DNA of 64,000 nucleotides, from the NCBI GenBank assembly GCA_023055505.1, contig JALIRH010000013.1, positions 9,114,001 through 9,178,000 of the forward strand, written 5' to 3'. The stretch is from Callipepla californica brunnescens. Lineage: Eukaryota; Chordata; Aves; Galliformes; Odontophoridae. Position 1 is the first letter of the stretch, and each line of letters opens with the position of its first letter. Below are positions 35,457 through 48,400 of the stretch, piece after piece. The translations under genes were made by a program, and so were the position numbers. Below the pieces are notes generated by a model that was not told the DNA's origin, did not search any database, and saw only the letters and a list, made by a program, of their open reading frames with translations.

Positions 35457-38400
35457 GAAGAAGAAAGGACTTCAGGGAAAATAACACCCAAGGTTGAATT
35501 TATCTGTATTTTCACACTGGCATGATGATACGTTTTATCCCTACTGTTCTGATGCTTGCCTTGTTCTTTCAGGACAAACAAACAGTCTTTGGAAGCGAAC
35601 ACTATGTAGGCTCACTGTGAAACAGTACATGTTAGAAAGAGTCATTTGGAAGGAACTTTAGCATATCTTCAGTTTAATAGCTCCAGTATGTGTACCCCCA
35701 TGTGATATTTATAAAAATAAAAAAGGTGTAGGTATTGCTCTACTCAGTTCAGCAGAGCAAATGCATGTCTGTTGTAAAGGAAAAGTAAGGGGTAGGTTTT
35801 CAGGGATCACACTGTTACCAGTTCTCTGTGTGCTGCCAATTTCAAATAAATTATTTCATCAGGAAATTCAGGAGAACAACTGAGAGGTGTCTGAGCAAAT
35901 TCCTTCCTTCTAGATTCTGGCAAACTTCAAACCTAATTGTGTTTCTTTTGAGAACACAAGAAACACTTGGCATTTCCTTGAATCATGTTTTCTGTATTAT
36001 TTGGATCTAGATGCAATGTGTACTATTTATATTTGTCATCATCATACATTCTGGGAAAGGAGTGTATTCTGCCTGAAGCTCAACCTTTAATAATCAGTCT
36101 TTGATGAAGAGATACCAGGTGAATATTCTCTCAGGAACTGTTTCAAGGATGTCTTTTGTGTATACTGCAAACTGCTTTGAAAAGTTCCTACTGCAGAACT
36201 TAACCGTACAGATGGAGTACTTTCCCAAAGTTTCTCTGAGATGATTCATGCCGTAAGAAACACAGTTTGTTCTTAAGTAAGATAAATAAGTGCATTTGGG
36301 TCACAATTTGTTGGAAAGGACTGAAGAATTAGGAATCCAGCATGAAGCATTTGTTGCTTGTTGTTCCTGACAAGCCCAAATACCCCTTCATACTCTTGTC
36401 TTATTTTTACTGATGCCTGGACTTTCATTTCTTGAGTTACAGGCAATTGAGCATCTCTGGTTTATCAGCTTCCTTCAGCAGAGATAATTTGTATCTTGGC
36501 GTTACACCCTCTGAACAACAGAAGATTTTGTTAAATTGCTGGAGAAAAGTATTTTGACTAAGTGTTCTTTTCCAGGTCCAATAGTTCCTTTCAGTTTAAG
36601 TCGTCTTTCATGTTTCTCAGGATTTGTGTGCTATGATAGCTCTCAAGTAAAGCTATGCACTGTTTGTGTTCCTGGAAACACTAGAATCAGTTTCAGATGA
36701 CAATCAAAGGAGAACAAACCAGTTTCACAGAAAGGAACAAGAATACCATATCTTCATTCATATTTGCATGAGAGTGTTACCTACATCTGTCCTGGCACGG
36801 TGGTGTTTGTGTGATTGCAACATTACACAACACAACAGCAGCTGGTGTAAGCTGATGGCCAGAATTAGATAATTTTGCTTTTGTTGACAGTGCACAATGC
36901 TTGAACGTTCTGCCACTGCTGAGAAGTGATAAGAGCTGCAAATAGCCTGTGATCAGTCTCTGACAAAAAGCCAGATTCTGTACAGCCATCTATTTCTGGG
37001 GCATATGATCACAAGTTTTTTGCTGTTCAAAGCAAAATCTTTCAATAATGCCTCAGATTTTTTAAAAACTACATGGTGGCAGGGAATATTAGTCCTTGTT
37101 TCTATTCACTTGTATCCTGAATAGTTTGTAAGTTTCTTCAGTATTATTCAGAAATAAAAGAGGTGGAAAGCACAAACTCTGAATCCCTTGTGCTAACCAG
37201 GGTCTTTGTTTTCAGACCTCAGAGAGAAGTGCCAGCAGATTTACTTTTTTTCTGCCATACCTGGACAAGGTCTTTTTTGATGATCATTGCAAATATCATC
37301 CATAATCTTCACTTAGAGTGGGCTGAGTAGGTAAATATTTTGTGTATAATGCTTTTTCCTCTCTCTTTTTTTTTTTTTTTCCTAGTAATCATCAACATTG
37401 AGTGGGTCTGTTCAAAAGAAAGATCTTTTATTTCTCCATCCTAAACTAAATCTGATTCTTGCTGACAGGATGCATTCACTTTCGTTCAGAAGAGTGGCTC
37501 TAGGCCAAATCAGTTCGTGGCTGTGTAGAACTCAGTTCTGTTGCTGAGTGACTGGAGGAGCTCCATGCAGCAGAAAGCAAATTCAGTGTGGATCCAATAT
37601 CCACAGTGCCAGCAGAGTGCAGATTTAAAATAAAGTTCTTTAATTTTGAAATCATAGTAAAGCAGTGCATAAAACTAGAATTCACTTAAATGCCAGTAGT
37701 ACTAGTTTCATTACATGCCACATGTATCACTCATAATTATGCTCTGAACTCCACAAAAGAGATCTTTTGCAGAGCTCCAGAGGAAATCTTCTAACTAACT
37801 GCACTCCTAACAGTGCTTTAACATGGAAGTAATTTGAAAAGAATGAAGAAATACTTTGCTAAATAAGCTGCTGAAATGTGACTCCTTTTATTAACCAAAA
37901 AATTGATAACAGAGGTTAAAATCAGCTTCAGAAACATGAATGCAAAGCCCCATGAAAGAGAAGCTACAATATTAGCTCTTTGCTGGGATTTACTGTGACA
38001 AATGCATTTGGACAACAAAGATCATGAACTGCTTCTGGCAGTTAGAGAAGTTAGAATGAGTGAATCAGCTGTTAATACAGAGCTTGAGGCAACTTGATTG
38101 TGCAGATGACATTTTGAATAAGTGACACTCGTGTTTAAACCACATGGACTGCAGTAGACTTTCCTATGAAATCCTTTTCTAAATATTTTGCTCACCTTGC
38201 TGTAATGCACTGTCACTTTGAATATATCTTCTTTTCAGCAAGTCTCAGACAACTGAAACATTCTTGGTAAATGATTTCTTAATAGTTATTTCTAAGGAGT
38301 TCCGATGACCATGAGGTTGCAAAAGGAAAACTTCTGTGACCGTATTTATAAATTTCTGTTGAGTTCTAATGCTGGGAAGCAATGTCTTTTTAATATGCAA

Positions 38401-39519
38401 CTACAGTTATTTGGAAGACTGTTACATTTAAGCATGTCATAGGTCAAAGGAGGGGAAAAAGAAATCATTTCATAATAGTAATATAAGTTATAAACAACAG
38501 ATTTTTAAGGAAGTTTATATACATATCGGTTTAACATTAACTGCCCTTTCAGCTCATCTCAGTTGTGACCTGTTAAATAAAAATTCACTAAATAACTGAT
38601 GTGAATAGGCTTGATATTATTTAGTATCTTCTAGTGGAAATTGTAGTTGTTATTTAAAAAGTGGAACCTGCCAGGCTAAAGCTCAAAGCTAATGGGAAAA
38701 ACTCTCATTTCAGATTTCCCACTTTCTAAAAATTAATGTATTGAAAAAAAATTAAAATTTCTTATTTAAAAAAAAGTAAAAATGATATCTGTATTATTAA
38801 TTATATTCATTTTTAAGGCTCAGAATCTTAATGGAATCTAGACAGACAATGAGAGAATAAATTGAGAGCTAGACAATTTGTGCTGGTTTCTTGACTTTAT
38901 TTACTCAATCGTTTAGGCAATAGACAGTACATCTTCACTTTCTAATGCACGTTCTTGAGTTGTGCATACCAATTGAAGTCATGACCACAGTAAGTCAGTA
39001 GCAAAGCTACCAGTGAAAGCAAGACTTCACATTACTCAAAGTAGTCAAGGAAGCTGAGTGCTTGTGTAGATTCTGTGGGACTTTGGTTATTGCTGTTGGG
39101 CATAGATAATTTTACTGTTATGGCAAGTATAGTTTTGAGACATTTTATATTTGTAAGGGTATTTTTTCCATTTAATTCCTATTACTTAGGGAAGAGCTTA
39201 AATTTAAACTGTAATGTGTTCTTTTTTCACTAACTCCTCTGTGTGAAAGGATGTAATAGAAATACTGAGGTCTAATTATTAGTCTTTTATACAGATGAAA
39301 ACATAGAGGGGCTAGCATTAATGTGTGTATAAATATGCATGCAGTCATGCATAAATTCCATCTAATATCTGCCTTAACCCAGAGTCAACTATAGCTTTTA
39401 TGATATCAGTAAGTAGGAGGTTAACTGAAGTGTTTTTGAAAATTGATTTACATTAGCAAATCTTATTATCTTTGAACCAATAGCAAAATGCTCCTTAATT
39501 TAAATAGGAAAAATTTGCC
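35457..39519. other. Non-coding DNA
   Basis: Contains a 15-T run at 37366-37380 followed by CCTAG, an acceptor-like string with no convincing donor after it. No gene or repeat recognised; open frames are 70 codons or less. Confidence 0.55.
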
Positions 39520-39541
39520 CTTTTTTTTTTTTTTTTTGCAG

Positions 39542-39585
39542 GGAGGAGAAAAGATGACATCTTTGATTTGAGGAGCAGAAGGCTT
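39542..39585 (+). other. Candidate 44-nt cassette exon
   Basis: A 17-T tract (39521-39537) followed by GCAG makes a strong 3' splice site, with a CTTAAT-like branch-point word about 45 nt upstream of the AG. The 44-nt body ends at GTAAGT (39586-39591), a near-perfect 5' splice site. One of three frames is open throughout and reads RRKDDIFDLRSRRL when two leading bases belong to the previous codon; the other two hit stops. I do not recognise the peptide. It could be a real short coding or frame-shifting exon of a plus-strand gene spanning the window, or a pseudoexon. Confidence 0.25.
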
Positions 39586-39591
39586 GTAAGT

Positions 39592-41867
39592 CAAAAATGC
39601 ATCCTACTTGCAAGAGTTCCCACTTACAGTGATTTCAAACTAAAATAGAGAAACTTATGATATACTTAATTATTAATAATGTTGTATAGAAATAGTATCT
39701 CTTTCATACATCTTTTATTAGTATTTTTGATGAATTACAATGCTTTTCAACAAAACCGCTTTTCTTACTTCTTTTTAAACCGAAGTTAAGAATTAAAAGG
39801 ACACATTTGCTTGGAATTGTCAAGGTTTATATGAAGAGTTTCTGAATTGTTGGTACTTCTGTAACAGTTCAGTGAGAAAACCTTGAAGTAGACTTGAAAT
39901 GCGTTTTAAATTAAAAGTCTCTAAGTCAAAAAGAAGGTTAGTTTTGTGCTCACTGAGAAGCATTTTTATACATAAAAGACAAACCAATTAAGGAAAATTC
40001 ATACCCTCCTTTGTAAATGCTGAATTTTTTCATATCCCTAAATTACTGTGTCTCAATTTGTTTTTTCTCAAAGAATGCCTCTGTTTCAGAGACAAAAAAA
40101 GTGTGACATAATCAGCTTATAGAAATGAAATGAAATAGAAACTCTTCTACTTTCATAAATGTTAAATAGTGTAACCCAAGGGATAAAACGTTCTTTTAGT
40201 CTTACTTGAAACATATATTACTTATAATCATTATATAGAAGTGTAGCTTGAAAATGCAGACTAAATCTTGAACTTGTGTGCTGCCCCTATAGAGTGAAGA
40301 ACAGACTTCCCTGCTTTTAATGCTGAAAAAGCTGCTATCTCAGTGGCTGGCAGGTTTTTCTGTAGCTTGGCTAAATGCTACTTCAAACAGCAGAGCACAG
40401 AAGTGATTGCAAAGCACTGTCTGTGAATTCTTTTTCCACTGGGTGGGCAGGGATTTCTCATTTCATACATCATTCACAACTTGCTGCAGTGACTCCACAA
40501 AGTCACTTAGGAGGCTGAAAACAGTTAATGAAAAACTTCTTTCTAGTTCGGGATACTTTTTTCCCTCTCCTCTTAGCTCTGCACTTTGGTTCTGCTCTGT
40601 GCCTGCCTCTTTTGGAAACACTGGCAAAGTCCAGGGAGTGTTTATGGCAGAGATATTTGGGCACAATCTTTGCAGGCCTCTTAGTAACAAGTGGTTACAG
40701 GAAGAGGTTGGAGCATCAGCCAGCAGGAATAACTTTCTCACCATGAAGGGGAAAGACAGACTAAGAAGGATCTGATTTTGGCAAGAAGATTAAGTGGCTG
40801 GCTTGGAAAAAGGGGCTGCCTCTGAAAAAGTGTTCTGCTTTTGCAGAGTTGGTAAACAACAGAGGTAAGCCATGTTATGCATTTCCTCATAGAAAACACT
40901 GGATCTGTTGCAGACTGGAGGCATTTGACATCTCACAGGAAGTATAGCATTAAACCCTCTATGTCCCCTGCATGGTCCTTCACTCGATGATGTATGGGGT
41001 TGGCTGTGGCTGCTACTGCAGTCAGGTGTTTTAGTCAGAGGACCACAGCAAGGGCTCAAGGCATATTAGCACTTTGTATTCATTAGCGTTATATATACTG
41101 AATCAAGAGCTTAGCCTTTATAAATGACTACACTTATACAGGTGACTGTTGCTTTAAAATAACTTTACTTCCTTGATGTAGTGTTTCCAATTTCAATTTC
41201 AGCTTTACTAGAAGTTTCATTCAGCAGTTTATGGGCTGTATTTTAATTTTGCTAATGTAAGTAAATGATCAACAAGCAGCTGAATATCTGTCTTTCTTTA
41301 GAAAAGCTATTAGGAGTTCCGGGTAAAAGTACTTGTGGATTTCTTGCCACAGAGATGTGTGGAAATCATGTGTACAGTAAGGAGTAAAGCTGTTTTTTTT
41401 CTGAATACAAAGAAATGTGAAATTCCTATAATTTGGAATGTAAAAGTTAGTGAATCAGAATTTGATCTAAGTTAGAGAAGAATACAAGTGAAATGATGTC
41501 ATTGAAGTTAATGGTCTTCTCTGGAGTTGTACTTCTACAAATTAATTCAGTATTTTTAGGTAGGCAGTTAACTGAGAACCATTTTGCTCCTAACAAACCC
41601 CACAGAACTCTGAGTCTTGATTCTACATTGCAGTGCCATCTTTTTTCTTCCAAAGACATGGTGTAACGTGACACTAGCGTTGTAATCTCAGTTCAACCAA
41701 ATGACTGACAGTGATGCTAGGAGCATTCACTGCTAGCTTGACACAACCATAGGCAGATGTATGCCTTTTCAGCTCTGACACTGCAGAACTATGAGTAAAC
41801 TACAGCTGTTGGTACTTGAAGAGCCCAAGAAACCACTTATGTCAGCCATCCTTAGGTGTTCCTGCAA
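39592..41867. other. Non-coding DNA
   Basis: A somewhat GC-richer patch at 40,280-41,060 carries overlapping open frames in three registers, the longest 122 codons on the plus strand (40407-40775, TTG start) and 93 on the minus. Open frames in several registers at once argue against any being coding, and no domain is recognised. Confidence 0.45.
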
Positions 41868-42345
41868 ATCATAGTATCATAGAATGGATTGGGTTGGAAG
41901 GGACCTTTAAGATCATCTAGCTCCAACCTGTTTACCATAGGCAGGGATGTCTCTAGATCAGGTTGTTCATAGTCCTGTCCAGCCTGGCCTTCAGTGCTTC
42001 CAGGGAGGGGACATCCTCAACCTTTATTGGCAAAATATTGTGGTGTCTCACCACTCTCACAGCAGATAATTTCTTCCTAACATCCAGTCTAAATCTACCC
42101 TCTTGCAGTTTAAAACCATTTCCCCTTGTCCTGATGCTATGTGGCATTCTAGAAGACTCTTCCTGGCTTTCCTGAAGACCCCCTTCATGTGTGGGAAGGC
42201 TGCTATAAGGTCCCTCCAGAACCTTCTGTTCTCCAGCTCTCTCAGCCTGTCCTTGTAGTGGAGGCACTCCAGCCCTCTCATCATGCTCGTGCTCCTCCTC
42301 TGAACCTGCTCCAACAGCTTAATGTATGATATCTCTGTATACTTG
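41868..42345 (-). mobile_element. CR1 LINE fragment, antisense, best-preserved copy
   Basis: A CR1 copy of about 480 bp on the minus strand. Its 3' end lies at the left as ATCATAGTATCATAGAATGG, the complement of the CCATTCTATGATNCTATGAT terminal repeats, followed by the complement of GGTCCCTTCCAACCC and GATGATCT. Reading leftward from 42,345, the protein remnants are LLEQVQRRSTSMMRGLECL, then FWRDLIAAFPHMKG and, in another register, GNGFKLQEGRFRLDVRKK and VEDVPSLEALKARLDRT, all standard parts of the CR1 ORF2 C-terminus. At least one frameshift separates the two registers. The 3' UTR looks less decayed than in the other copies, suggesting this insertion is the youngest here. Confidence 0.96.
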
Positions 42346-44915
42346 TGCAGTAATGCAGTCATTCACTCTGTTTTCAATAGTGTTTTACATTCTCTCTTTC
42401 TCAAGCTAGTCTACTAGATCACTCTCTGGATAGTAAACGGTTAATAAATTCATATAGGCTGATGTGTAATGGCTGATAGGCTGCTGACAGATATGGACAG
42501 TCTTTTACATTCTCTGACTGCGTATGTAAAATCATCACATATTCCAGTTTCACCTCATATGACCTGTTATCAACTATTACTCATTTATAAAACCCAAATG
42601 ATATATGCTTTCTATATGAGATGTTACTGTGTCAGATTTTGTTATGCATAAACAAAGCAGGAGATGTCATTTTCCTTTCAGTCCTATGTGTTAGTGTCAC
42701 GATTGCTTTAATCTCACTTTTATTTGTCTGGAGAATCTTGGCTTTTAACAACACTAAAATCCAAGTGGTTTGATTTAATTGCTATTTAAGATCTCCGAGC
42801 TTCTCTCCTAGATTTTATCCACAAATGTTCACATCAAATGTGCTTTACTTTGTTTTCCTTTATCCTGTTGGAGTTTCAAGTATGCATCACTCTGATGTTT
42901 AGCATTATAAGAGTTACTGCCTCATTGAACTCAGATGACAGATATTCATTTGTAAGCCAATGAAATACCAATGCTAAATTCAGAAGCACTAATGCTAATG
43001 TGTCCTTATTTCCTCTTTTCTTATTGCCAAAATAATTAAGGTTAAGATACCAAACCATAGTACATATCATAAATACCTTAGCATTGAGCTGGCTGTTCTG
43101 CAGGACAACATCTGTCTTTATTTTATGTGTGCACCTGTACATCTATTTATTTAGTTGGCTATTTATGGCGACGAGTTTGCACCATTTACTGATATAAATT
43201 GTTTAAAATCTATCTTTGTGTACAGTTTTATTAGGATCATCTAGGATGTATGTTAGTAAAATCCAGACACAGGATGCTCAGAGTTTGTATACTGCAGAAA
43301 TTTGCCAGAATTAAAATATATGTGTATATATATGTAATTTATGAATTTATTTTGGCAAATTATATTACAGCAGTTAATTATTCATATATATGTGAGGTAG
43401 AATTATTGTGAAAAATCCAATAAAAAAGTTCAATTAAAAACCTAAATTATAAGTCTAATCAGAATCTTCAATGGCACAAAAAATGATTTGCATATTGTCT
43501 CATTGAAGAATGCCCTGTGTAAGATGAACACTGCACTTTGGTGCACTCTCTGCTCTATTAGTTATTTCCGCTGCATAAGAGATCATATATCATTTAATCA
43601 ATGGCAATTTTCTCTGCGGCTGCAGTTCCTTAAAATATAAATAAATCTGTAGCGTTCCAACACCATACTGAGAATTCAGTATGTTCTTGGTTTTTGTATA
43701 TGAGCACTATCAGTATCTGAATCAACACAAATTAGAATATACAGTGTTCCAAAGGAAAGCTGTGCCTATCTGACTATCTCCTGTTTCGTACTACTGAATT
43801 GTTGGACTGCCATCATAAAAATTGCATCAATACATTAATAACAGACTTCAAAAAAGCTTTCTTGTTTCAACTAAAAGCACATAAATCTCTGAGAGTATCA
43901 ACCATAACACTGACTGATTGGGGAGATTATTTTAACCAGTAAAATACAGAAGTGAGAGCTCCCAGGAAAGTTGATCTTATTAACTACAGAGGAAAATTAA
44001 ATTATGAGGGGAAAAAAAAAAAAGCACATAACCCCACCTTACTTGTGCTTTCATGCGTCTTTCTTTTTTTTGTTTAAATGAAGGTTTGAGATCCACACAA
44101 GAACAGTTTTAAACCCAACAGAGTTCAATAGCTTTGGCTAAACTCTGTAAGCAATCAGCATTTAGCACAGCAAGATGTTCCCCTGATAGAAGAATGCATT
44201 AATTCTGTAGGTTCACATCCCCAGATTTAGATGTATTTTGTTCGTTTGTTTGTTTTTTCTCCATTTTTCTTCCCATGCAGTATACTTGAGTTTAATGTTT
44301 AGGTCTCAGTTATATAAGCATGTTTGTCAAGAGTGAGTTGATGAAGATCTTGTTACCTGGAGTTCTATATATGACCTTGTGGTTACTTTGGACTTTTTGA
44401 CTGGAAAGTGTTGTTATATTTAAGAAAAGTATTTGTTTTGATTTGCGAATAGAATAAGCATACTGCAGTAAGTAGAAAGAAAACTGTATGCGTACATTGG
44501 TATATATGCGAGAAATTGCTAATTTCAGGATGAACAATTGTTTCCTCTACAGTCACTGTGGTTTTATGTGGCAGAACTCACTGCATTCATTCTCCAAGGC
44601 AAAGTCACCAAGAAGCAATGGTCACTACAGACTCTTTTTTTTTGTATAACCCTCGCTCTGCCATTATTCAAATAATTCCACAAATTCCATTGACAAGTTA
44701 CTGAGCAGGAGAGATAATATCTCTCTCATCTCTTTCCATCTAGCAGCAATGCAGGAGGCTTAGTTGATCAGTGTCTGTAATGAGGGCTATAAGAGTGCAC
44801 AGACATTTGGATCAAAGGGCAATCTCTCTCTTTTATGTAACTGTGGAGCCTCACATATCACTAGATTATTCGCTGCACTTGCTGTAAATAATTCTCTCTA
44901 TCAGAGCTAAGTACT
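42346..44915. other. Non-coding DNA
   Basis: Very AT-rich. A TATATA/TGTG patch lies near 43,318-43,340 and a 12-A run at 44012-44023. The A run is not preceded by any recognisable retrocopy. No gene seen. Confidence 0.55.
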
Positions 44916-45344
44916 TTGCAACCATTGCCTCTAAATTATAAAATGATCTATACCACCTCCACCTCGGTGCACTTCTCTGACCTGAAGTTACTTATTTTCG
45001 CTCAGCTCCAGTTGCAGATTTATGGCCACAGTAGTACATTTTATCGCAAGTGGACAATGCATTTTTCATATCAAACAGAATTTGTTTTCAATGAAATGTT
45101 TCATCATCACCCATTATTATTGTACTTTGGAAAGAATGGCACCCAGCTGAAAATGTGGACTTATTTATCTTCATTGAATAGCTTAAAGCTACAGCAGGGA
45201 TGGGAGAAACATAGGATTCTTCTAAAGAGTTTTCAAACAGAACTGTTGGGATCATTTCATATGTATGCTCGGCTGCTTCGTTGCTGGCACAGAAGGTGGA
45301 GAACAGACTTGACATCCACAGCCAGATGCTGTGGAATACTGCCT

Positions 45345-45405
45345 AGCAGTGGGCACTGTGCTCCAGATATGACCTCACCAGGACAGAGTAAAGTGGGAGA
45401 ATAGA
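45345..45405 (-). mobile_element. Short CR1 remnant, antisense
   Basis: GGGCACTGTGCTCCAGATAT, then GACCTCACCAGGACAGAGTA and AAGTGGGAGAATAG, is the reverse complement of the CR1 ORF2 segment in which a TCTGCTCTGGTGAGACC-like word is followed by CACCTGGAGTACTG. Only about 60 nt are recognisable. The flanking 100 nt to the left do not clearly continue the element, so this is an old remnant. It provides the end of the 162-codon plus-strand open frame at 44916-45404. Confidence 0.6.
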
Positions 45406-48400
45406 AACATGCATCACTGATGAGTGAGATTCTTCAATAGTTAAGATTTTACTTATCTCATGCACTAGAAGTGAATGCTCAAGCAAAGAAGAATTCTGAT
45501 TATGTCACATGCCTGGAAGAAATCTGGCCTTTTCCAAAGTACTGGAGTATAAAACATCTTCAAGAACAATCACACTTTCAAAGTATCCTCTTCTGTTTAA
45601 TACATATATGCCTTCAAAAGGAACAGATCTTCAAGTAATATAGCATGAACTGCATCCTTGCCAAAATGTGGTTTTTAAAATATAAAATAAATAAAGCAAG
45701 ATATCTTACTTCTTTTTTCTAAAGCTGAAAAACAATGCAAGAATATGAATTCAAGAACTCTTTTCACTGCTCTCTTACACGTGTAACTGTTCATTCATTT
45801 TACAGTCTTATGCTTTAAAATAGGGATGGATGAAAGGGCTTCCTGCTGCCTGCAGCTGTTCTCTTTCCACCAGACATTCCTCCTTCCCCTCACCTCCCCA
45901 TCTCTGTTTGGAAGTAAGATTCAGTCTAACATTTCATTTAGGAGACATCATTTCTCCTCATGAATATCCTTTTTACACTGTGTATTAGTTTTTTTGCTCT
46001 GGATTTAACTCCAGCCATCTGTTACCATTGTGCTACCACTGCCTGTTATAACTTCCCGCTTGGCACCTTCTCTGTCAGCGCTGACCTGCTCTTTTTGTAG
46101 TGTGCGAACATGAATTGGTCTGGATTTCATTTTTCCTTTCTAATACCCAGAACTGAAAGGCTGTAAAATTATGTGAACCTCACAGCATCAATAACTCATT
46201 CACTGCTATCTGAAGAAAACACACGATCTCAGGTGTGCCTGGGGCAGTGTCCCTTTGGTCCCACAGTGCAGATGTCCCTGTACTGAAGTGCCTAGCAGTG
46301 TCAGGAGGCCGTGCTGCTTGTCTGTGTGTCAGATGGCTGTCACAGAGATGTTGTGTGAGCACAGAGAGTGGTGCATTTAACACCTCGGAGATGACACTTT
46401 CCTAATGTGCCTTTTCCCAGTGAATGTTGGAGGTGAGAATGAAGATGGTAACGCTGAGTCCTGCAGCCCTCTTTCCTTTGGTTCTAGCGACTTAGCAGCA
46501 CTTCACATGTGCAGCATTATCACTTACATCCAGCAGCCCATCTCTGCCATGACCCACATGCACTTTGTGCCAGTTTTCAATCAACTTCATTATGATAGTC
46601 ACCTGCTGTGGTGAATTACCTCTGAATATACCTTTACGTGTCAATTTTTGCCACGCAATTTCAGATGTCATCAACCTCTTGTGATAGAGCTGAGGTAATA
46701 AGGCAGATAAAGGGCAGTGAAGCAGAGCATTCAGAGAGTAACGGAAGGAGCAAGATACAGAGCATACACTTTGTCAAAGGAGCAAAGCAGTTGCTGTTAT
46801 GATAGAAGAAATTTATAGACAGGCAAAATAGAGATGAGCCCCTTAATGCTTCAATTCTAGTGAAGCCAAATGCTCATGATTTCGGCTGTTTTGTTAACTT
46901 GCCTTTTACTGGGTAGGTGCTCTTAGTACTCTTGCTTGTGTCAGGGTGGGGATCATGAAAAATCTGAAAAATGCCCCCTCAAGAGATGGTGCACAGCCTT
47001 TTAAAGAGAATCTGGATACCAGAAAATAGTAGGGACTTCATTGCCACGGTAATACCAAAACTATGTGTCACAAGATTTTAGAACAGAAATCAGTGCAGAG
47101 GAAACATGAAGAACTGAAGAAAAAAATCAGTATACTGGAAATTAATAAAACATTTGGCTAGCTGTGAAGAAAGATAGAATTTGCACAGTGAGCAAAGGTT
47201 TAGCTGAGGTGAAGCTGGAGATGCTCTTCTCATAGGGCTGGTTAAAGATATGCAAGAAATGAACATAACAGCTTACTCAGCAACATGACAGATAGGATAT
47301 GCTAGGTAACAGGCTAATTAAGGCTAGGAAAAAATCTATGGAGAGATACTTAATGCTTACCTAAGGCATCTTATTTGATGCTTTAAAGAAGCTAAAATTC
47401 TTACCTGTGCACATCATTGCTAGTAATGCTGGCAGCCATGCTGATCATTCCTGAAAGTAAGGACAGCAGTTATTGTATGAGCTGGGAATGCTTTATCATA
47501 CCCTGCTGAAATCCTCTAGTATAGAGGACTTTCTTTTTTAGTGTATCAAAAAATAGATGGTGAACTTAAGATGTTGGAATTTAAATCTCTTGTATCCTTT
47601 TTTTTTTTACATCAATATAGAAGAAAGAAATTTGTGACTTAAACCTCAAAAAAAAAATTATACATTAAATTCAAAAGGTTTGGTAAGAGAGACAAGAATT
47701 GTAGCTTTTGAAGTAAAGTAAAGCTGACAACTTTCATTTACAAAGTTCAAATGGCAAATGAAAAACATCTACAATGAAGCAAAAGGAAGACATCCAGCTT
47801 TCACAAGTAATGTATGAAGTTTTAATGCTCAGACAGAAGGAAATAAAAATGAAACCAAATGTAAGGGATATTATACTACCAGTTGATGAACTAATATGAA
47901 CAGAAGGAAAAACTAAGTTATATACAAATCTGGTTCAATATTTCTTTGTGTATGAATGATACTGAATTTTTCTGATTGAGGTTGTGGTGTCATATACTTT
48001 TTGCTTTCTTTTATTTTATGTAATGGTGATTTTGTGGCTCTGTGCATGTCTATAAGCTTTCAGCTAGATTATTCTAAGCACAAACGTAGTTTTATACAAG
48101 AACTTCAGATCTTATTGAACTGACTCCAAGGCAGAGTGATGTTTTTGTTTTTGAATTTAAGGGCCTTTATTCCCACACACATAGAATTTCTGTGCTTATT
48201 CAACTTTTGTAACACAGGAATGAGCCTGGGATAGTACCAAAGGCCTTACCAAGGAGCCTTTAAAAGGATACCTTAAAACCTATAATTTCAAGAGAATACT
48301 CCAGTCTTCATCTCATTTCTGAGTATTTAGTTTTGGCCTTAGCTCCACTGACCACCAGAAATATTGAACCAGCAGCACTGTTTTACAAAGGAGCATAGAG

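Noticed and set aside
37366..37385. 15-T run plus CCTAG as a 3' splice site
   Set aside because: No good donor within a normal exon length downstream; T-runs of this length are common microsatellites.
40407..40775. Possible exon in a GC-richer patch (122-codon frame)
   Set aside because: Open frames exist in several registers and on both strands over the same bases, the start is TTG, and no domain is recognisable.
40848..40880. TTTTGCAG followed 18 nt later by GTAAGCC, a possible microexon
   Set aside because: The pyrimidine tract is weak and interrupted, and pairs of this quality recur by chance in long non-coding DNA.
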